A stretch of DNA of 39,389 nt from Lachnospiraceae bacterium (GTDB lineage Bacteria; Bacillota; Clostridia; Lachnospirales; Lachnospiraceae), in NCBI GenBank assembly GCA_022781395.1, contig JALETS010000029.1:1-39389 (forward strand), written 5' to 3'. The position numbers and the translations under genes were made by a program. Below are positions 1 through 7,991 of the stretch, piece after piece. The stretch's first letter is position 1, and the number at the start of each line of letters is the position of its first letter. Below the pieces are notes generated by a model. It was not told the origin of the DNA and searched no databases. It saw nothing but the letters and a program-made list of their open reading frames with translations.

Positions 1-39
1 TTTTAACGTAGGAAATACATCAAAAAACTGCTTAGACAT
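1..39 (-). CDS. polC: DNA polymerase III PolC, N-terminal fragment (partial)
   Basis: Only the first 13 codons are inside the window. They read MSKQFFDVFPTLK, which resembles the N-terminus of PolC, the Gram-positive replicative polymerase, in Clostridia. An AGAAAGG ribosome binding site lies 11 nt upstream of the ATG. An earlier ATG directly after that site leads to a stop after five codons, so it is not the start. The gene follows ispG, which is the usual ispG-polC order in this group, and this context supports the call. The identification rests on a very short stretch plus synteny. Confidence 0.6.
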   Translation of the reverse strand, partial: MSKQFFDVFPTLK

Positions 40-82
40 CACAAACCATGCCTTTCTCTCAAACTATGAAAAATTCGTCGCA

Positions 83-1138
83 TTATTCTCCCCAATGCAA
101 TAATTCTTCCCGCAGGGTATCTAACAACTGATCCTCCGGTACCTTCTTCACGATCTCACCGCGCTTGATCAGAAGTCCTTCTCCCTGCCCGCCTGCAATA
201 CCGATATCTGCCTCTTTGGCCTCTCCCGGACCGTTTACCGCACATCCCATAACAGCCACCTTAATGTCCAGCGGGATATCAGCCACCATAGCTTCAACCT
301 GATTAGCAAGCCCGATTAAATCAATGCGTGTTCTGCCGCAGGTAGGGCAGGATACTACTTCAATACCGCCCTTTCGCAACCCCAGTGTCCGCAAAATCAG
401 CTTGGCGGATTTAATCTCTTCCACGGGATCTCCGGTTAGCGACACCCGGATTGTATCACCGATACCCTGATTGAGAATGATACCAAGTCCAATGGCTGAT
501 TTGATATTGCCGCTTTGTACCGTGCCGGACTCCGTAATACCCACATGCAGCGGATAGTTCGTCTTTTCAGCCAGTATCTCATGGGCCTTCACGCACATCA
601 TCACATCGGAAGATTTGATACTGATTACCATATTGTCATAGCCCAGATCTTCGATGATACCCACTTTATCCAGTGCGCTTTCTACGATTCCTTCTGCGGT
701 CACACCATGATACTTCTCTACCAGTTCCTTTTCCAGAGAACCGCTGTTTACCCCCACACGAATCGGGATATTCCGCTCCTTTGCCACGGCTACCACCGCT
801 GCCACTTTCTCCCTGCTGCCGATATTGCCGGGATTGATACGTATTTTATCCGCGCCGTTCTCCATGGCTGCAATCGCCATCTTGTAATCAAAATGAATAT
901 CCGCTACAAGCGGAATATGAATCTGTTTCTTAATCTTTCCAATCGCCTCTGCTGCTTCTATGGTAGGCACCGTACAGCGGATGATCTCACAGCCTGCCTT
1001 TTCCAGCCTGAGAATCTGAGCCACGGTGGCTTCCACATCTTCTGTCCTTGTGTTGGTCATGGACTGGATCAGGATTGGATTGCCTCCACCAATGATCTTA
1101 TCCCCTATTTTAATTACCTTTGTATGATCACGATACAT
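83..1138 (-). CDS. ispG: 4-hydroxy-3-methylbut-2-enyl diphosphate synthase (flavodoxin-dependent)
   Basis: IspG (GcpE) catalyses the reductive ring opening of methylerythritol cyclodiphosphate to HMBPP in the cytosolic MEP pathway of isoprenoid synthesis. The protein has the TIM-barrel N-half (NPILIQSMTNT near residue 20, RINPGNIG near 100) and the C-terminal [4Fe-4S] domain, with ligands visible as CPTC (about 264-267) and the Cys of GCAVNGPGE (about 299); the Glu of that motif is also conserved. Length is about 351 aa, normal for the short bacterial form. I chose the ATG at 1138 because the AGGAAAGG site is 13 nt upstream; an in-frame ATG at 1150 abuts that site and is too close. The gene lies between the kinase gene and polC and is separated from its usual neighbour rseP. 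Confidence 0.96.
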   Translation of the reverse strand: MYRDHTKVIKIGDKIIGGGNPILIQSMTNTRTEDVEATVAQILRLEKAGCEIIRCTVPTIEAAEAIGKIKKQIHIPLVADIHFDYKMAIAAMENGADKIRINPGNIGSREKVAAVVAVAKERNIPIRVGVNSGSLEKELVEKYHGVTAEGIVESALDKVGIIEDLGYDNMVISIKSSDVMMCVKAHEILAEKTNYPLHVGITESGTVQSGNIKSAIGLGIILNQGIGDTIRVSLTGDPVEEIKSAKLILRTLGLRKGGIEVVSCPTCGRTRIDLIGLANQVEAMVADIPLDIKVAVMGCAVNGPGEAKEADIGIAGGQGEGLLIKRGEIVKKVPEDQLLDTLREELLHWGE

Positions 1139-1161
1139 ATGAATACCCATGCCTTTCCTGC

Positions 1162-1212
1162 TTAATCAGATACCGTCTACGCTATGTTCGCGATATCTCT
1201 CTATCTGATTAA
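1162..1212 (-). repeat. Inverted repeat in the ispG leader, with possible promoter upstream
   Basis: A perfect 11-bp inverted repeat (TTAATCAGATA at 1162-1172 and its complement at 1202-1212, 29-nt spacer) lies between the kinase stop and the ispG ribosome binding site. On the minus strand it could fold into a leader hairpin. A TATAAT sits just upstream (1236-1241) but has no convincing -35, so an ispG promoter here is only possible. No poly-U follows, so it does not look like a simple terminator. Confidence 0.5.
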
Positions 1213-1249
1213 TTGTAATGCTTTAATCTCAGATAATTATACATGAATT

Positions 1250-2110
1250 TCATCTAAAAGTACACTCTGTTAAGAAAACCTGTTTCTCCACTTTCCTGAT
1301 AAATTGGTTCCTATATGTACTCCTTCTCCACCACCCACGGTCATTTCCTATCAAATCTCTCCAAATATCTTCCACTACCTGATACCGTTTCGCCGGGTCT
1401 TCTTCCATACATTTGCGAAGCACCTTCTCCATTTGCCCGCTGACAGCAGAAGCATAGCTTGCTATAGGCAACTCTGTATATGGGGGATATGCCGGGTCTG
1501 CACCGGTAAGTATATAGTACATTATCTTACCAAAGGCATAAATGTCGCTTCGCTCATCCGCATAAGCTGTATAACCCTCCCTCTTCATTTGCTCCGGTGC
1601 TGCATATCCCACACTGAACGCGTCACGCCGCTCCTTACTTCCACTGTAATTGCGATAATAGGCAGCACCGAAATCCACCATTCTGAGATTGCCATTCGGA
1701 CATACCATAATGTTATCCGGCTTTAAATCCTGATATATAACAGGCGGTTTTCTTGTGTGCAGATATTGCAGTATGGACAATAATTGCTCTGCCCACTTCC
1801 CGGCCTGTTTCTCACTTACCATTCCGGAGCGCTTAATATAGTTATGTAAACTTATCCCTTCTATGTATTCCATAACCAGATACCATGCTTCGACCCATAG
1901 CAGATCATATACGACCGGGAGCATGGGATGCTGCAGTCTTTGCAGAAATTCTGCCTCTTTTTTAAGCTTCTCTTCTGCCTCCCGACTACCGTTCCACACC
2001 CTTTTCATAGCCACAAGACGATGCAGTACGGAATCCTCTGCCAGATATACACAGCCTTCGCCGCCCCGGCCAAGGGCTTTTATCAGTTTGTACTTTCCAA
2101 TATTCATCAT
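1250..2110 (-). CDS. Soluble eukaryotic-like Ser/Thr protein kinase (non-RD)
   Basis: A Hanks-type kinase that transfers phosphate from ATP to Ser/Thr of partner proteins. It is almost only a catalytic domain (286 aa): glycine loop GRGGEGCVY at 15-22, lysine K36 (VAMK), helix-C glutamate near 52, catalytic loop YQDLKPDN at 126-133, DFG at 146-148, and APE at 171-173. The loop has YQD where most kinases have HRD, so it lacks the arginine that reads activation-loop phosphorylation. There is no transmembrane segment or PASTA repeat, unlike PrkC/PknB, so it is expected in the cytosol. Its ATG overlaps the stop of the PP2C gene (ATGATGA), suggesting translational coupling and a matched kinase/phosphatase pair. 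The substrate is unknown. Confidence 0.9.
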   Translation of the reverse strand: MMNIGKYKLIKALGRGGEGCVYLAEDSVLHRLVAMKRVWNGSREAEEKLKKEAEFLQRLQHPMLPVVYDLLWVEAWYLVMEYIEGISLHNYIKRSGMVSEKQAGKWAEQLLSILQYLHTRKPPVIYQDLKPDNIMVCPNGNLRMVDFGAAYYRNYSGSKERRDAFSVGYAAPEQMKREGYTAYADERSDIYAFGKIMYYILTGADPAYPPYTELPIASYASAVSGQMEKVLRKCMEEDPAKRYQVVEDIWRDLIGNDRGWWRRSTYRNQFIRKVEKQVFLTECTFR

Positions 2111-2865
2111 GCCACCTTGATGTAGATAGCCGACAGATTATCCCGTTCTCCCCGCTTCATACAGGCTGTGCTGATTTCTGTCAGTCTCCGTTCCATCTGC
2201 CTTTCTTCCAAGAGCCTGTCCGGGCACAGGATATCTGCCAGCTCCTGATTCGTTACACAGTGATAGAATCCATCACTGCATAATAAAAAAGCATCCCCTC
2301 TTTTCAGTGTCCCCATCCGGTAATCAGGTCTGAAATACCCAAAGCTTCCTACACATTTGGTCAGTTTGTTTCGCTCCTGCACATGATCCGTTGTCATAGA
2401 TTCCATCAATCCAAGTTTGCTGCTCTTCTTATAACTTTCACGGTTGAATTTTCCCCTTGACCTTATCCGGTAGATTCTGCTGTCCCCCAGATGCCAGATC
2501 AGATAGATATCCTCCCATAATACAAGCACCGACACTGTTGTACCCATATCCAGTCGTTCTCTCCCGGCATACTGCCGCATCTGTTCCTGCACATGATACA
2601 CCATTCTGTCCAAAGACCTCCTGATCATCCAGTATGGTTTTTTCTTATGGATTGACCGCATAAGAGAACCGTAAAACCATTCCTGCAACCTTTCTGTCAT
2701 ATAGCCACTTGCAGTCTCCCCCTGCTGCAATCCACCCATTCCGTCACAGACTGCTGCCATCAGAACTCTTCCTCGTCCGGTCAGCACCTGCTGTAATGTA
2801 AGTGAATCCTGATTACAGGCTGCTACACTGCCGCGATTCCAGTATACTGCTGTTACATATTGCAT
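2107..2865 (-). CDS. PP2C/PPM-family protein Ser/Thr phosphatase
   Basis: A metal-dependent phosphatase of the PPM family, predicted to reverse the action of the adjacent kinase. Metal-binding motifs are in the expected order: NQDS near residue 18, CDGMGG near 40-45, GTT near 110, LGDSRIYRI near 130, CSDGFYHC near 200, and RDNLSAI near the end. Length (about 252 aa) fits stand-alone PrpC-like enzymes. The start is uncertain: a GTG at 2877 abuts the AAGGAG site, while the ATG at 2865 lies 13 nt from it and is preferred. The gene is first in a two-gene operon, and a good promoter lies at 2986-3014. I see no regulatory or membrane domain. Confidence 0.9.
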   Translation of the reverse strand: MQYVTAVYWNRGSVAACNQDSLTLQQVLTGRGRVLMAAVCDGMGGLQQGETASGYMTERLQEWFYGSLMRSIHKKKPYWMIRRSLDRMVYHVQEQMRQYAGRERLDMGTTVSVLVLWEDIYLIWHLGDSRIYRIRSRGKFNRESYKKSSKLGLMESMTTDHVQERNKLTKCVGSFGYFRPDYRMGTLKRGDAFLLCSDGFYHCVTNQELADILCPDRLLEERQMERRLTEISTACMKRGERDNLSAIYIKVA

Positions 2866-2985
2866 AAACTTTACCACGCTCCTTACAAAACACTTGTTAT
2901 GAAATCAATACTCTGCCCTGTTACTTGAAATACTGCGGGAAGCCCGCGGACTTCTTTAGATTTCCGAATGAAATCTGATGTGCTA

Positions 2986-3014
2986 ATTATATTACAATCC
3001 GGGCTGCTATGCAA
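2986..3014 (-). promoter_or_regulatory. Sigma-A promoter of the phosphatase-kinase operon
   Basis: On the minus strand, TTGCAT (3009-3014), a 17-nt spacer and a perfect TATAAT (2986-2991) lie about 120 nt upstream of the phosphatase start. The -35 box falls in the loop of the hairpin that ends the xylan operon, so end and start signals overlap. Confidence 0.75.
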
Positions 3015-3020
3015 CCCGGA
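2998..3020 (-). terminator. Hairpin downstream of the xylan operon, probable weak terminator
   Basis: TCCGGG (2998-3003) and CCCGGA (3015-3020) form a 6-bp GC-rich stem with an 11-nt loop, 34 nt after the last GH43 stop. The following minus-strand sequence is T-rich but interrupted (TTGTAATAT), so termination is probably incomplete. A second short hairpin (GCGGG/CCCGC, 2935-2947) follows. Confidence 0.5.
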
Positions 3021-3053
3021 ATTCCTTATATTCATACTCAACTGAAAAATTCT

Positions 3054-4571
3054 TTACTCTATTTCCTTATATTTAAACTCCGAAAATGCTGCTGTTCCAC
3101 CTGTCTGTTTAGTAGAGAAAGCAAACAATCCTGCACGGCAACCGCAAAAATGATCCAGTTTAAAGAATAATTTATGTACAGGTCCTGCCGGAATGCTTCT
3201 TCCCTGTTCCATATATCCAAATTGTACTTCATCCTTCATATTGTTAAAATCAGCTTCCAGAAACAGTCTTATACTTTGCTCTTTCCATGGCATAATCTGA
3301 TATTCCCGGCATATTTCTTCTCCGTTTTCCTCTGTCTTTTCTCCCACAACAAGGTAGTTTTGCCCGTCTCTCCTTATAATGGCAATCATTCCGTACAAGC
3401 CCTGCAGTGCACACAAGCCTGCATAATCCCCCTCCTTTATATCCCTGATATTCAGAGTTACCTCTATTCTGCATCCCGGAAACAGAAGTCTCTGTGTTAA
3501 TGTATTTTGGGCCTGTTCAACATTGTGACATAATTTTCCGGTGCGAATGATAAACTGCCGGTTACGAATCTCCCAAAGAGAATCTGTCGGCATATGATTA
3601 AACTGCCAGACTTTTTGCAATACATGACTTCCCTTCTGCATATCATCATTGGCAAAGTCATCACTGGTATATAACGCCTGATATCTATATCCCGGCCTTG
3701 TACTTCTGATTACAAATTCCTCCGGAATACGGCCTGCATCTCCAAATACCGGAAAACCATCTTCAAACCGAATCGGAACCAATATGGGAATACGTCCTAC
3801 TGCACCACTATCCTGAAAAAGTACTGCATACCAGTCGCCCCATGGTGTATCAACAATACCTCCCTGTGCAACTCCCTGATTACAATAATCTCTTGTATCT
3901 TCAAGAACGTCCTTTCCCGTAAACTCCCCTTCCAGACTGTCGGCCACGAAACAGGCCTGGGTTCTCATCCACATATCCCTGCGGGAATGAATCAGAAAAA
4001 CATAATATTTCCCATTCATTTTATAAATATGAGCTCCTTCATATCCAAGAACAGGATTACCCCGGTCACTGATAATGATTCGATCAATGCCTCCCGGCAT
4101 CGGTCCTGATAAATCCGACTTCAACTGTGTCAGATGGATTTCTGTATTGCCATATACAATATAAACCTTATCATCCTCATCAAATAAAAGGGAACAATCA
4201 TGATAGAAGCCCTCTATTTCCCGTCTTTCCCATGGCCCCTCTACCTGATTTGCCGTAAAAAGATATGTCTTGTGCGTATCATTGGCTACGAAGCAAATGT
4301 AAAAGATGCCATTATGATACCGTAAACAGGGTGCCCACATTCCCTGACCATAGATATTGTGATTTTCTTCCAGATATTGTCCTTTCGTCCCATCCAGCCC
4401 CTCATACACATAGGACACCGGTTCCCAATTTACCAAATCATAAGAACGCAAAACAGCACCTCCGGGAAAGAAGTGCATAGTCGTGCTTGCCATATAGTAA
4501 GTATCTCCGACCCGGATTACATCCGGATCGGGATAGTCCATTTTCATAATTGGATTAACATTATAATTCAT
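3054..4571 (-). CDS. GH43 family beta-xylosidase/alpha-arabinofuranosidase
   Basis: A five-bladed beta-propeller glycosidase of family 43 acting on xylo- or arabino-oligosaccharides. The catalytic base is the Asp of YPDPDV (D15), the pKa-modulating Asp lies in HDCSLLFDEDD, and the general acid is the Glu of GYEGAHIYK. Residues from about 320 onward form a C-terminal beta-sandwich of the type that closes the active site in many GH43 enzymes. There is no signal peptide, so it acts in the cytosol. Its start overlaps the end of the esterase gene by 11 nt; AAGGA lies 8 nt upstream. It is the last gene of the operon. Sequence alone does not separate xylosidase from arabinofuranosidase specificity. 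Confidence 0.88.
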   Translation of the reverse strand: MNYNVNPIMKMDYPDPDVIRVGDTYYMASTTMHFFPGGAVLRSYDLVNWEPVSYVYEGLDGTKGQYLEENHNIYGQGMWAPCLRYHNGIFYICFVANDTHKTYLFTANQVEGPWERREIEGFYHDCSLLFDEDDKVYIVYGNTEIHLTQLKSDLSGPMPGGIDRIIISDRGNPVLGYEGAHIYKMNGKYYVFLIHSRRDMWMRTQACFVADSLEGEFTGKDVLEDTRDYCNQGVAQGGIVDTPWGDWYAVLFQDSGAVGRIPILVPIRFEDGFPVFGDAGRIPEEFVIRSTRPGYRYQALYTSDDFANDDMQKGSHVLQKVWQFNHMPTDSLWEIRNRQFIIRTGKLCHNVEQAQNTLTQRLLFPGCRIEVTLNIRDIKEGDYAGLCALQGLYGMIAIIRRDGQNYLVVGEKTEENGEEICREYQIMPWKEQSIRLFLEADFNNMKDEVQFGYMEQGRSIPAGPVHKLFFKLDHFCGCRAGLFAFSTKQTGGTAAFSEFKYKEIE

Positions 4572-5364
4572 TTTCTCTATCCTTACTCTGTTTATTTGCG
4601 GTTACTACCCATTCCATACCTTTCCTGAAATATTCTCTCCAAAAAACCATATCATGAATACCGGGACCTTCATAATAGAGATGTTCTATCTTATGCTCCT
4701 CTAAAAAGCAATGAAATGCTCTGTTATTCTCTAACAGAAAATCCTCTGTTCCGCATGCCATATAAATCTCCGGTATCTCTTTGTTCTGCTCTATTAGCTG
4801 CAATAACAGCGTTTCCGGATTATTGGTACTCTTCTCCACCATGTCAAGCCTGTCAAAGCACCGGAAATAATATTCATAATTTGCCACTTCGTTCTTTTCC
4901 CCTTCTTGAATCCCGGCAATTTCATGAATAATCAATGCAGAAGATAACGCAATTATTCTCCCAAAGTTTTCCGGAAATGCCAGACCTGTATGCAATGCTC
5001 CGAATCCTCCCATTGACAGACCGGCTACAAAAGTATCTTCCCTCTTCATGGCAAGATGAAAGGTCTTTCTGACATACTCCACTAATTCTTTACCAACATA
5101 AGTCCCATACTGAAATCCGGTAGCTTCTGTATCCAGATAAAACGAATTCTCTGCATTCGGCATAACCATTGCAAAATGATATTTCTCTGCCAGCTCCGTT
5201 AACTCCCAGAAATCTTCTGCACTTCCTGTATATCCATGCAGAAAGAATCCGGTCTTAATTACCGGCTCCTTCTGCCCTTCTCTCGGATCATTCGGAAGGA
5301 ACATATTGAAGTCCACATTTCTCTGCAGACATTGTGAGAAAAAATGAATTCTTAAGACTGCCAT
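4561..5364 (-). CDS. Alpha/beta-hydrolase esterase, probable xylan deacetylase/feruloyl-type
   Basis: A serine esterase of the esterase-D/CE1-like alpha/beta-hydrolase group. Visible features are the oxyanion region HGYTGS near residue 40, the nucleophile elbow GLSMGG near 115-120, and candidate acid and base residues in TEDFLLEN and GIHDMVFW (the last His near 240). It is 267 aa without a signal peptide, so it would act on imported oligosaccharides. Its place between GH43 genes suggests that it removes acetyl or hydroxycinnamoyl esters that block xylosidases; this is inference from context. A GGAGG site lies 9 nt before the ATG. The alternative is a general carboxylesterase or S-formylglutathione hydrolase-like enzyme. 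Confidence 0.8.
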   Translation of the reverse strand: MAVLRIHFFSQCLQRNVDFNMFLPNDPREGQKEPVIKTGFFLHGYTGSAEDFWELTELAEKYHFAMVMPNAENSFYLDTEATGFQYGTYVGKELVEYVRKTFHLAMKREDTFVAGLSMGGFGALHTGLAFPENFGRIIALSSALIIHEIAGIQEGEKNEVANYEYYFRCFDRLDMVEKSTNNPETLLLQLIEQNKEIPEIYMACGTEDFLLENNRAFHCFLEEHKIEHLYYEGPGIHDMVFWREYFRKGMEWVVTANKQSKDRENEL

Positions 5365-5421
5365 CGTGATTTTCCTCCATAACAGGCTGATGCCTGTCGT
5401 TTCAACACTTGCTACAATACT

Positions 5422-6822
5422 CTATGTGTGTAGCGCAAAAGATTTCAGACTTGCATTCCCGGCACCGGTATAAGTAATATAGATCGCACGGACACCATCC
5501 GGAATATCAATATTTTCCGTGTATGTTTCCCATACGTTGGAATATTCTATCTTAATACTTGCCAAAACTTCCCCATCCCACTTACATCGGATTTCAAAGA
5601 CTCCGTCTGCATAACCTCTTGTGGTTATACTGATTTTCTTTATACCCGTACACACAAAATATTTGAAGCCCGCCGTTGCTGAATCCATGATATTGGCAAT
5701 ATAGCCCGGCTCTTCATCTCCGTCTCTTCCCTCCTGCACAATCTTCGGGAATTTATCACCGCCTACATAAACCGACGGTTCTCCGGTAAACAAATTGCAG
5801 GCAATATAAGCCGGATGTTCCCCTTCTCCCTGTAATGGCCCACCGTTCAGACCACAGGATGTCATTTCTACCTGGGGAATACTGCCATCCTCATGAAACT
5901 GTATTTCTTCCGCACAGCCCTGTCTGCTATACCAGGTACCGTTTGTATGCCTGTGATAGAATACATACCATTTCTCCCCTATACGGATAATACTTCCATG
6001 ATTATTGGCCCCATATGCCGTCGGCAGCTCTGCCGGCTTATAGCTGTCAATGTGAAGGTCACAGTTGCTGACAATAACACCACCATAATGAAATCCTTCT
6101 GTCAGACTGTCTGAGACAGCATAACAAAGCTCATGCATTACCTGGGATGAATAAATAAAGTAATACCTGCTATCTTTCTTGCGGATGGAAGAAGCCTCGA
6201 AGAAAGCATGCCCTTCATATTCCGTTCCTTCGCTATAAGCTGAACCCGGCACGATAAACTTCGGCGCCTCCCTGACGGTAAGCATATCTGCTTCCAATAC
6301 CGTTACCATGGCTCCGGTTCTGGATTTATCTCCCACACCACAGAAACCTGTGTATAACCATGTGGTATCCCCTTCTGTCAATACAGCGGGATCAAACTGG
6401 GGTTCATCTCCCTCCTGTTCCCCTAACCGCGTACCATCCGGATAGTGCACATAACCATAGAACTGATATCGTCCCGCAGGTGTATCACATACTGCTACCG
6501 ATACGACCGAAACATGGTCAAGTACATAATACAGATAATATCTGCCATCCGGTCCGACGGTTACATCCGGGGCATACAGACACATCTTACCGTCCCGGTT
6601 TAACGGATCTGCCGTTTTGGGATAAATTATCCCCTCATAACGCCAACTGCCCGGATCGTCCACCGGGGCAGACCAACAGACATAATCTCCCAGACAGAAG
6701 ACATGCCCGTTATAATAATCATGGGAACCATATACATATACTCTGTCACCAAAAACATAAGGCTCCCCATCCGGTACATATTCCCAGGATGGTAAATACG
6801 GATTAAAAGCTTCCTTTTTCAT
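5422..6822 (-). CDS. GH43 glycosidase with C-terminal carbohydrate-binding-like domain
   Basis: A second type of GH43 enzyme, probably an arabinofuranosidase or xylosidase. The first catalytic Asp is in WEYVPDGEP (about residue 18), the second acidic residue in YAPDVTVGPDG (about 86), and the acid is a Glu in YEGHAFFEASS. The last 100 or so residues (from about GYIANIMDS) look like a CBM6-type beta-sandwich. The start is set at 6822 because GGAG lies 9 nt upstream and the ATG is just 2 nt past the GH8 stop; a longer reading frame back to 6885 would run into the GH8 gene. There is no signal peptide. It is about 466 aa and differs clearly from the two other GH43 proteins in the operon. Confidence 0.85.
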   Translation of the reverse strand: MKKEAFNPYLPSWEYVPDGEPYVFGDRVYVYGSHDYYNGHVFCLGDYVCWSAPVDDPGSWRYEGIIYPKTADPLNRDGKMCLYAPDVTVGPDGRYYLYYVLDHVSVVSVAVCDTPAGRYQFYGYVHYPDGTRLGEQEGDEPQFDPAVLTEGDTTWLYTGFCGVGDKSRTGAMVTVLEADMLTVREAPKFIVPGSAYSEGTEYEGHAFFEASSIRKKDSRYYFIYSSQVMHELCYAVSDSLTEGFHYGGVIVSNCDLHIDSYKPAELPTAYGANNHGSIIRIGEKWYVFYHRHTNGTWYSRQGCAEEIQFHEDGSIPQVEMTSCGLNGGPLQGEGEHPAYIACNLFTGEPSVYVGGDKFPKIVQEGRDGDEEPGYIANIMDSATAGFKYFVCTGIKKISITTRGYADGVFEIRCKWDGEVLASIKIEYSNVWETYTENIDIPDGVRAIYITYTGAGNASLKSFALHT

Positions 6823-6824
6823 AT

Positions 6825-7976
6825 CTATTGTCTCCAAATCCGGTAATGGCCGCTCAATGCAAGAAATGCAAACAGATACAGACAATTATCATAATATCTT
6901 CTTTCTCCCTCACGAAGCGGTGTTTCCCAGAAGCGTCTGACATGTTCCATAGCATACTTGCCATCTGACGCAAGGGATGCCTGGGCGTTAGTCGCAATAA
7001 TCGCCACCGGATGCAATGCCTTTTCCTCTAACGCCGTACCATCGATCTCATAAATCCTATAATCGCCGTCGGCTGCCTTTTCTGAGAAAAAGCATTGTAT
7101 CTTATCTGCACATTCTCTCTCCCACTCGTCTGCAGCAAACCATGCATAATCCAGACCGATATTGGCAGCCACACGATAGGCATCACTGTAAAACCAGTCA
7201 TGTCTGCCTCCGAACTCCTGATAATGCCTGTTATGCGGTTTTCCGTCATAATCGGCATATTCTGCCGAAAGACCGGTATCGGGGTGACAGGCCTTCTTCA
7301 GATACTCCCGGCTCGCCTTCGCCGCTTCCCGCCAGAACACCGCATCCTCGGGATCTGCCCAGAGTGCAAACAGCTCATAGAAATGCGGCAGATGATACGA
7401 CGGGTCACTCCAGTCGCAATTCGTAATAAATTTGATCAATTTATTGGAAGGCTCCCACATCGGTTCTCCCGGACCGCCGTCTTCTCCTTTGTGGACAGCT
7501 TCATGCAGAATCGCCCTTGCTTCCTTCGCATAATCAAATATTCCGGTTCCGTTCCCCCATCTGTTGGCAGCAAAGAACAATGCCATGGCAAAATATTCCT
7601 CACCATCCGGAGCCGGTCCGTAAGCATTCTTAGTACCATCCGTGGCACACGACCATGCAAAATACCCTTTATTTTCTCCTTCCGGAAGATACATATATGT
7701 TTTGGTCCATTTCCAGATGCGGTCAAACTCTTCCTTCTTATCCATCTGTACGCACATCATCATGCCATATGACATTCCTTCCGTCCGTACATCATGATTT
7801 CCGGTATCGGTCATATATCCCATGTCATCCCCCACCGGATAATAGATTCTCTCCTCATCCGTTCCATAGAACATTGTTTGAAAAATCTCTTCCAGACGCT
7901 TCTTAATTATTTCTTCTGAATATCCCGCCTCGGCAAATACATTTCTGTATGTGCCTGTCTGAAACGCTCCTGCCAT
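6825..7976 (-). CDS. GH8 reducing-end xylose-releasing exo-oligoxylanase (Rex)
   Basis: Rex (EC 3.2.1.156) removes one xylose from the reducing end of xylo-oligosaccharides, complementing beta-xylosidases that work from the other end. The protein (383 aa) has the GH8 alpha/alpha-barrel pattern, with the likely acid Glu66 in RTEGMSYGMM and the likely base near Asp265 in HDWFYSDAYR; PAPDGEEYFAMAL near 121-133 is also typical. Length matches characterised Rex enzymes of about 380-390 aa rather than secreted endoglucanases, and there is no signal peptide. AGGTGG lies 7 nt before the ATG. It sits between two GH43 genes, which fits complete cytosolic conversion of oligomers to xylose. Confidence 0.92.
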   Translation of the reverse strand: MAGAFQTGTYRNVFAEAGYSEEIIKKRLEEIFQTMFYGTDEERIYYPVGDDMGYMTDTGNHDVRTEGMSYGMMMCVQMDKKEEFDRIWKWTKTYMYLPEGENKGYFAWSCATDGTKNAYGPAPDGEEYFAMALFFAANRWGNGTGIFDYAKEARAILHEAVHKGEDGGPGEPMWEPSNKLIKFITNCDWSDPSYHLPHFYELFALWADPEDAVFWREAAKASREYLKKACHPDTGLSAEYADYDGKPHNRHYQEFGGRHDWFYSDAYRVAANIGLDYAWFAADEWERECADKIQCFFSEKAADGDYRIYEIDGTALEEKALHPVAIIATNAQASLASDGKYAMEHVRRFWETPLREGERRYYDNCLYLFAFLALSGHYRIWRQ

Positions 7977-7991
7977 ATTCCGACCACCTTT

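Noticed and set aside
515-1165. Long plus-strand frame (216 aa) opposite ispG
   Set aside because: It lies antisense to a clear enzyme, has Cys/His-rich low-quality sequence, no ribosome site and no family resemblance. Similar shadows opposite the GH43, dxr and bactofilin genes (8757-9404, 20668-21309, 24700-25458) were rejected for the same reasons.
2935-2947. GCGGG/CCCGC mini-hairpin as a terminator
   Set aside because: It has a 3-nt loop and no T-run, and lies within the phosphatase leader.
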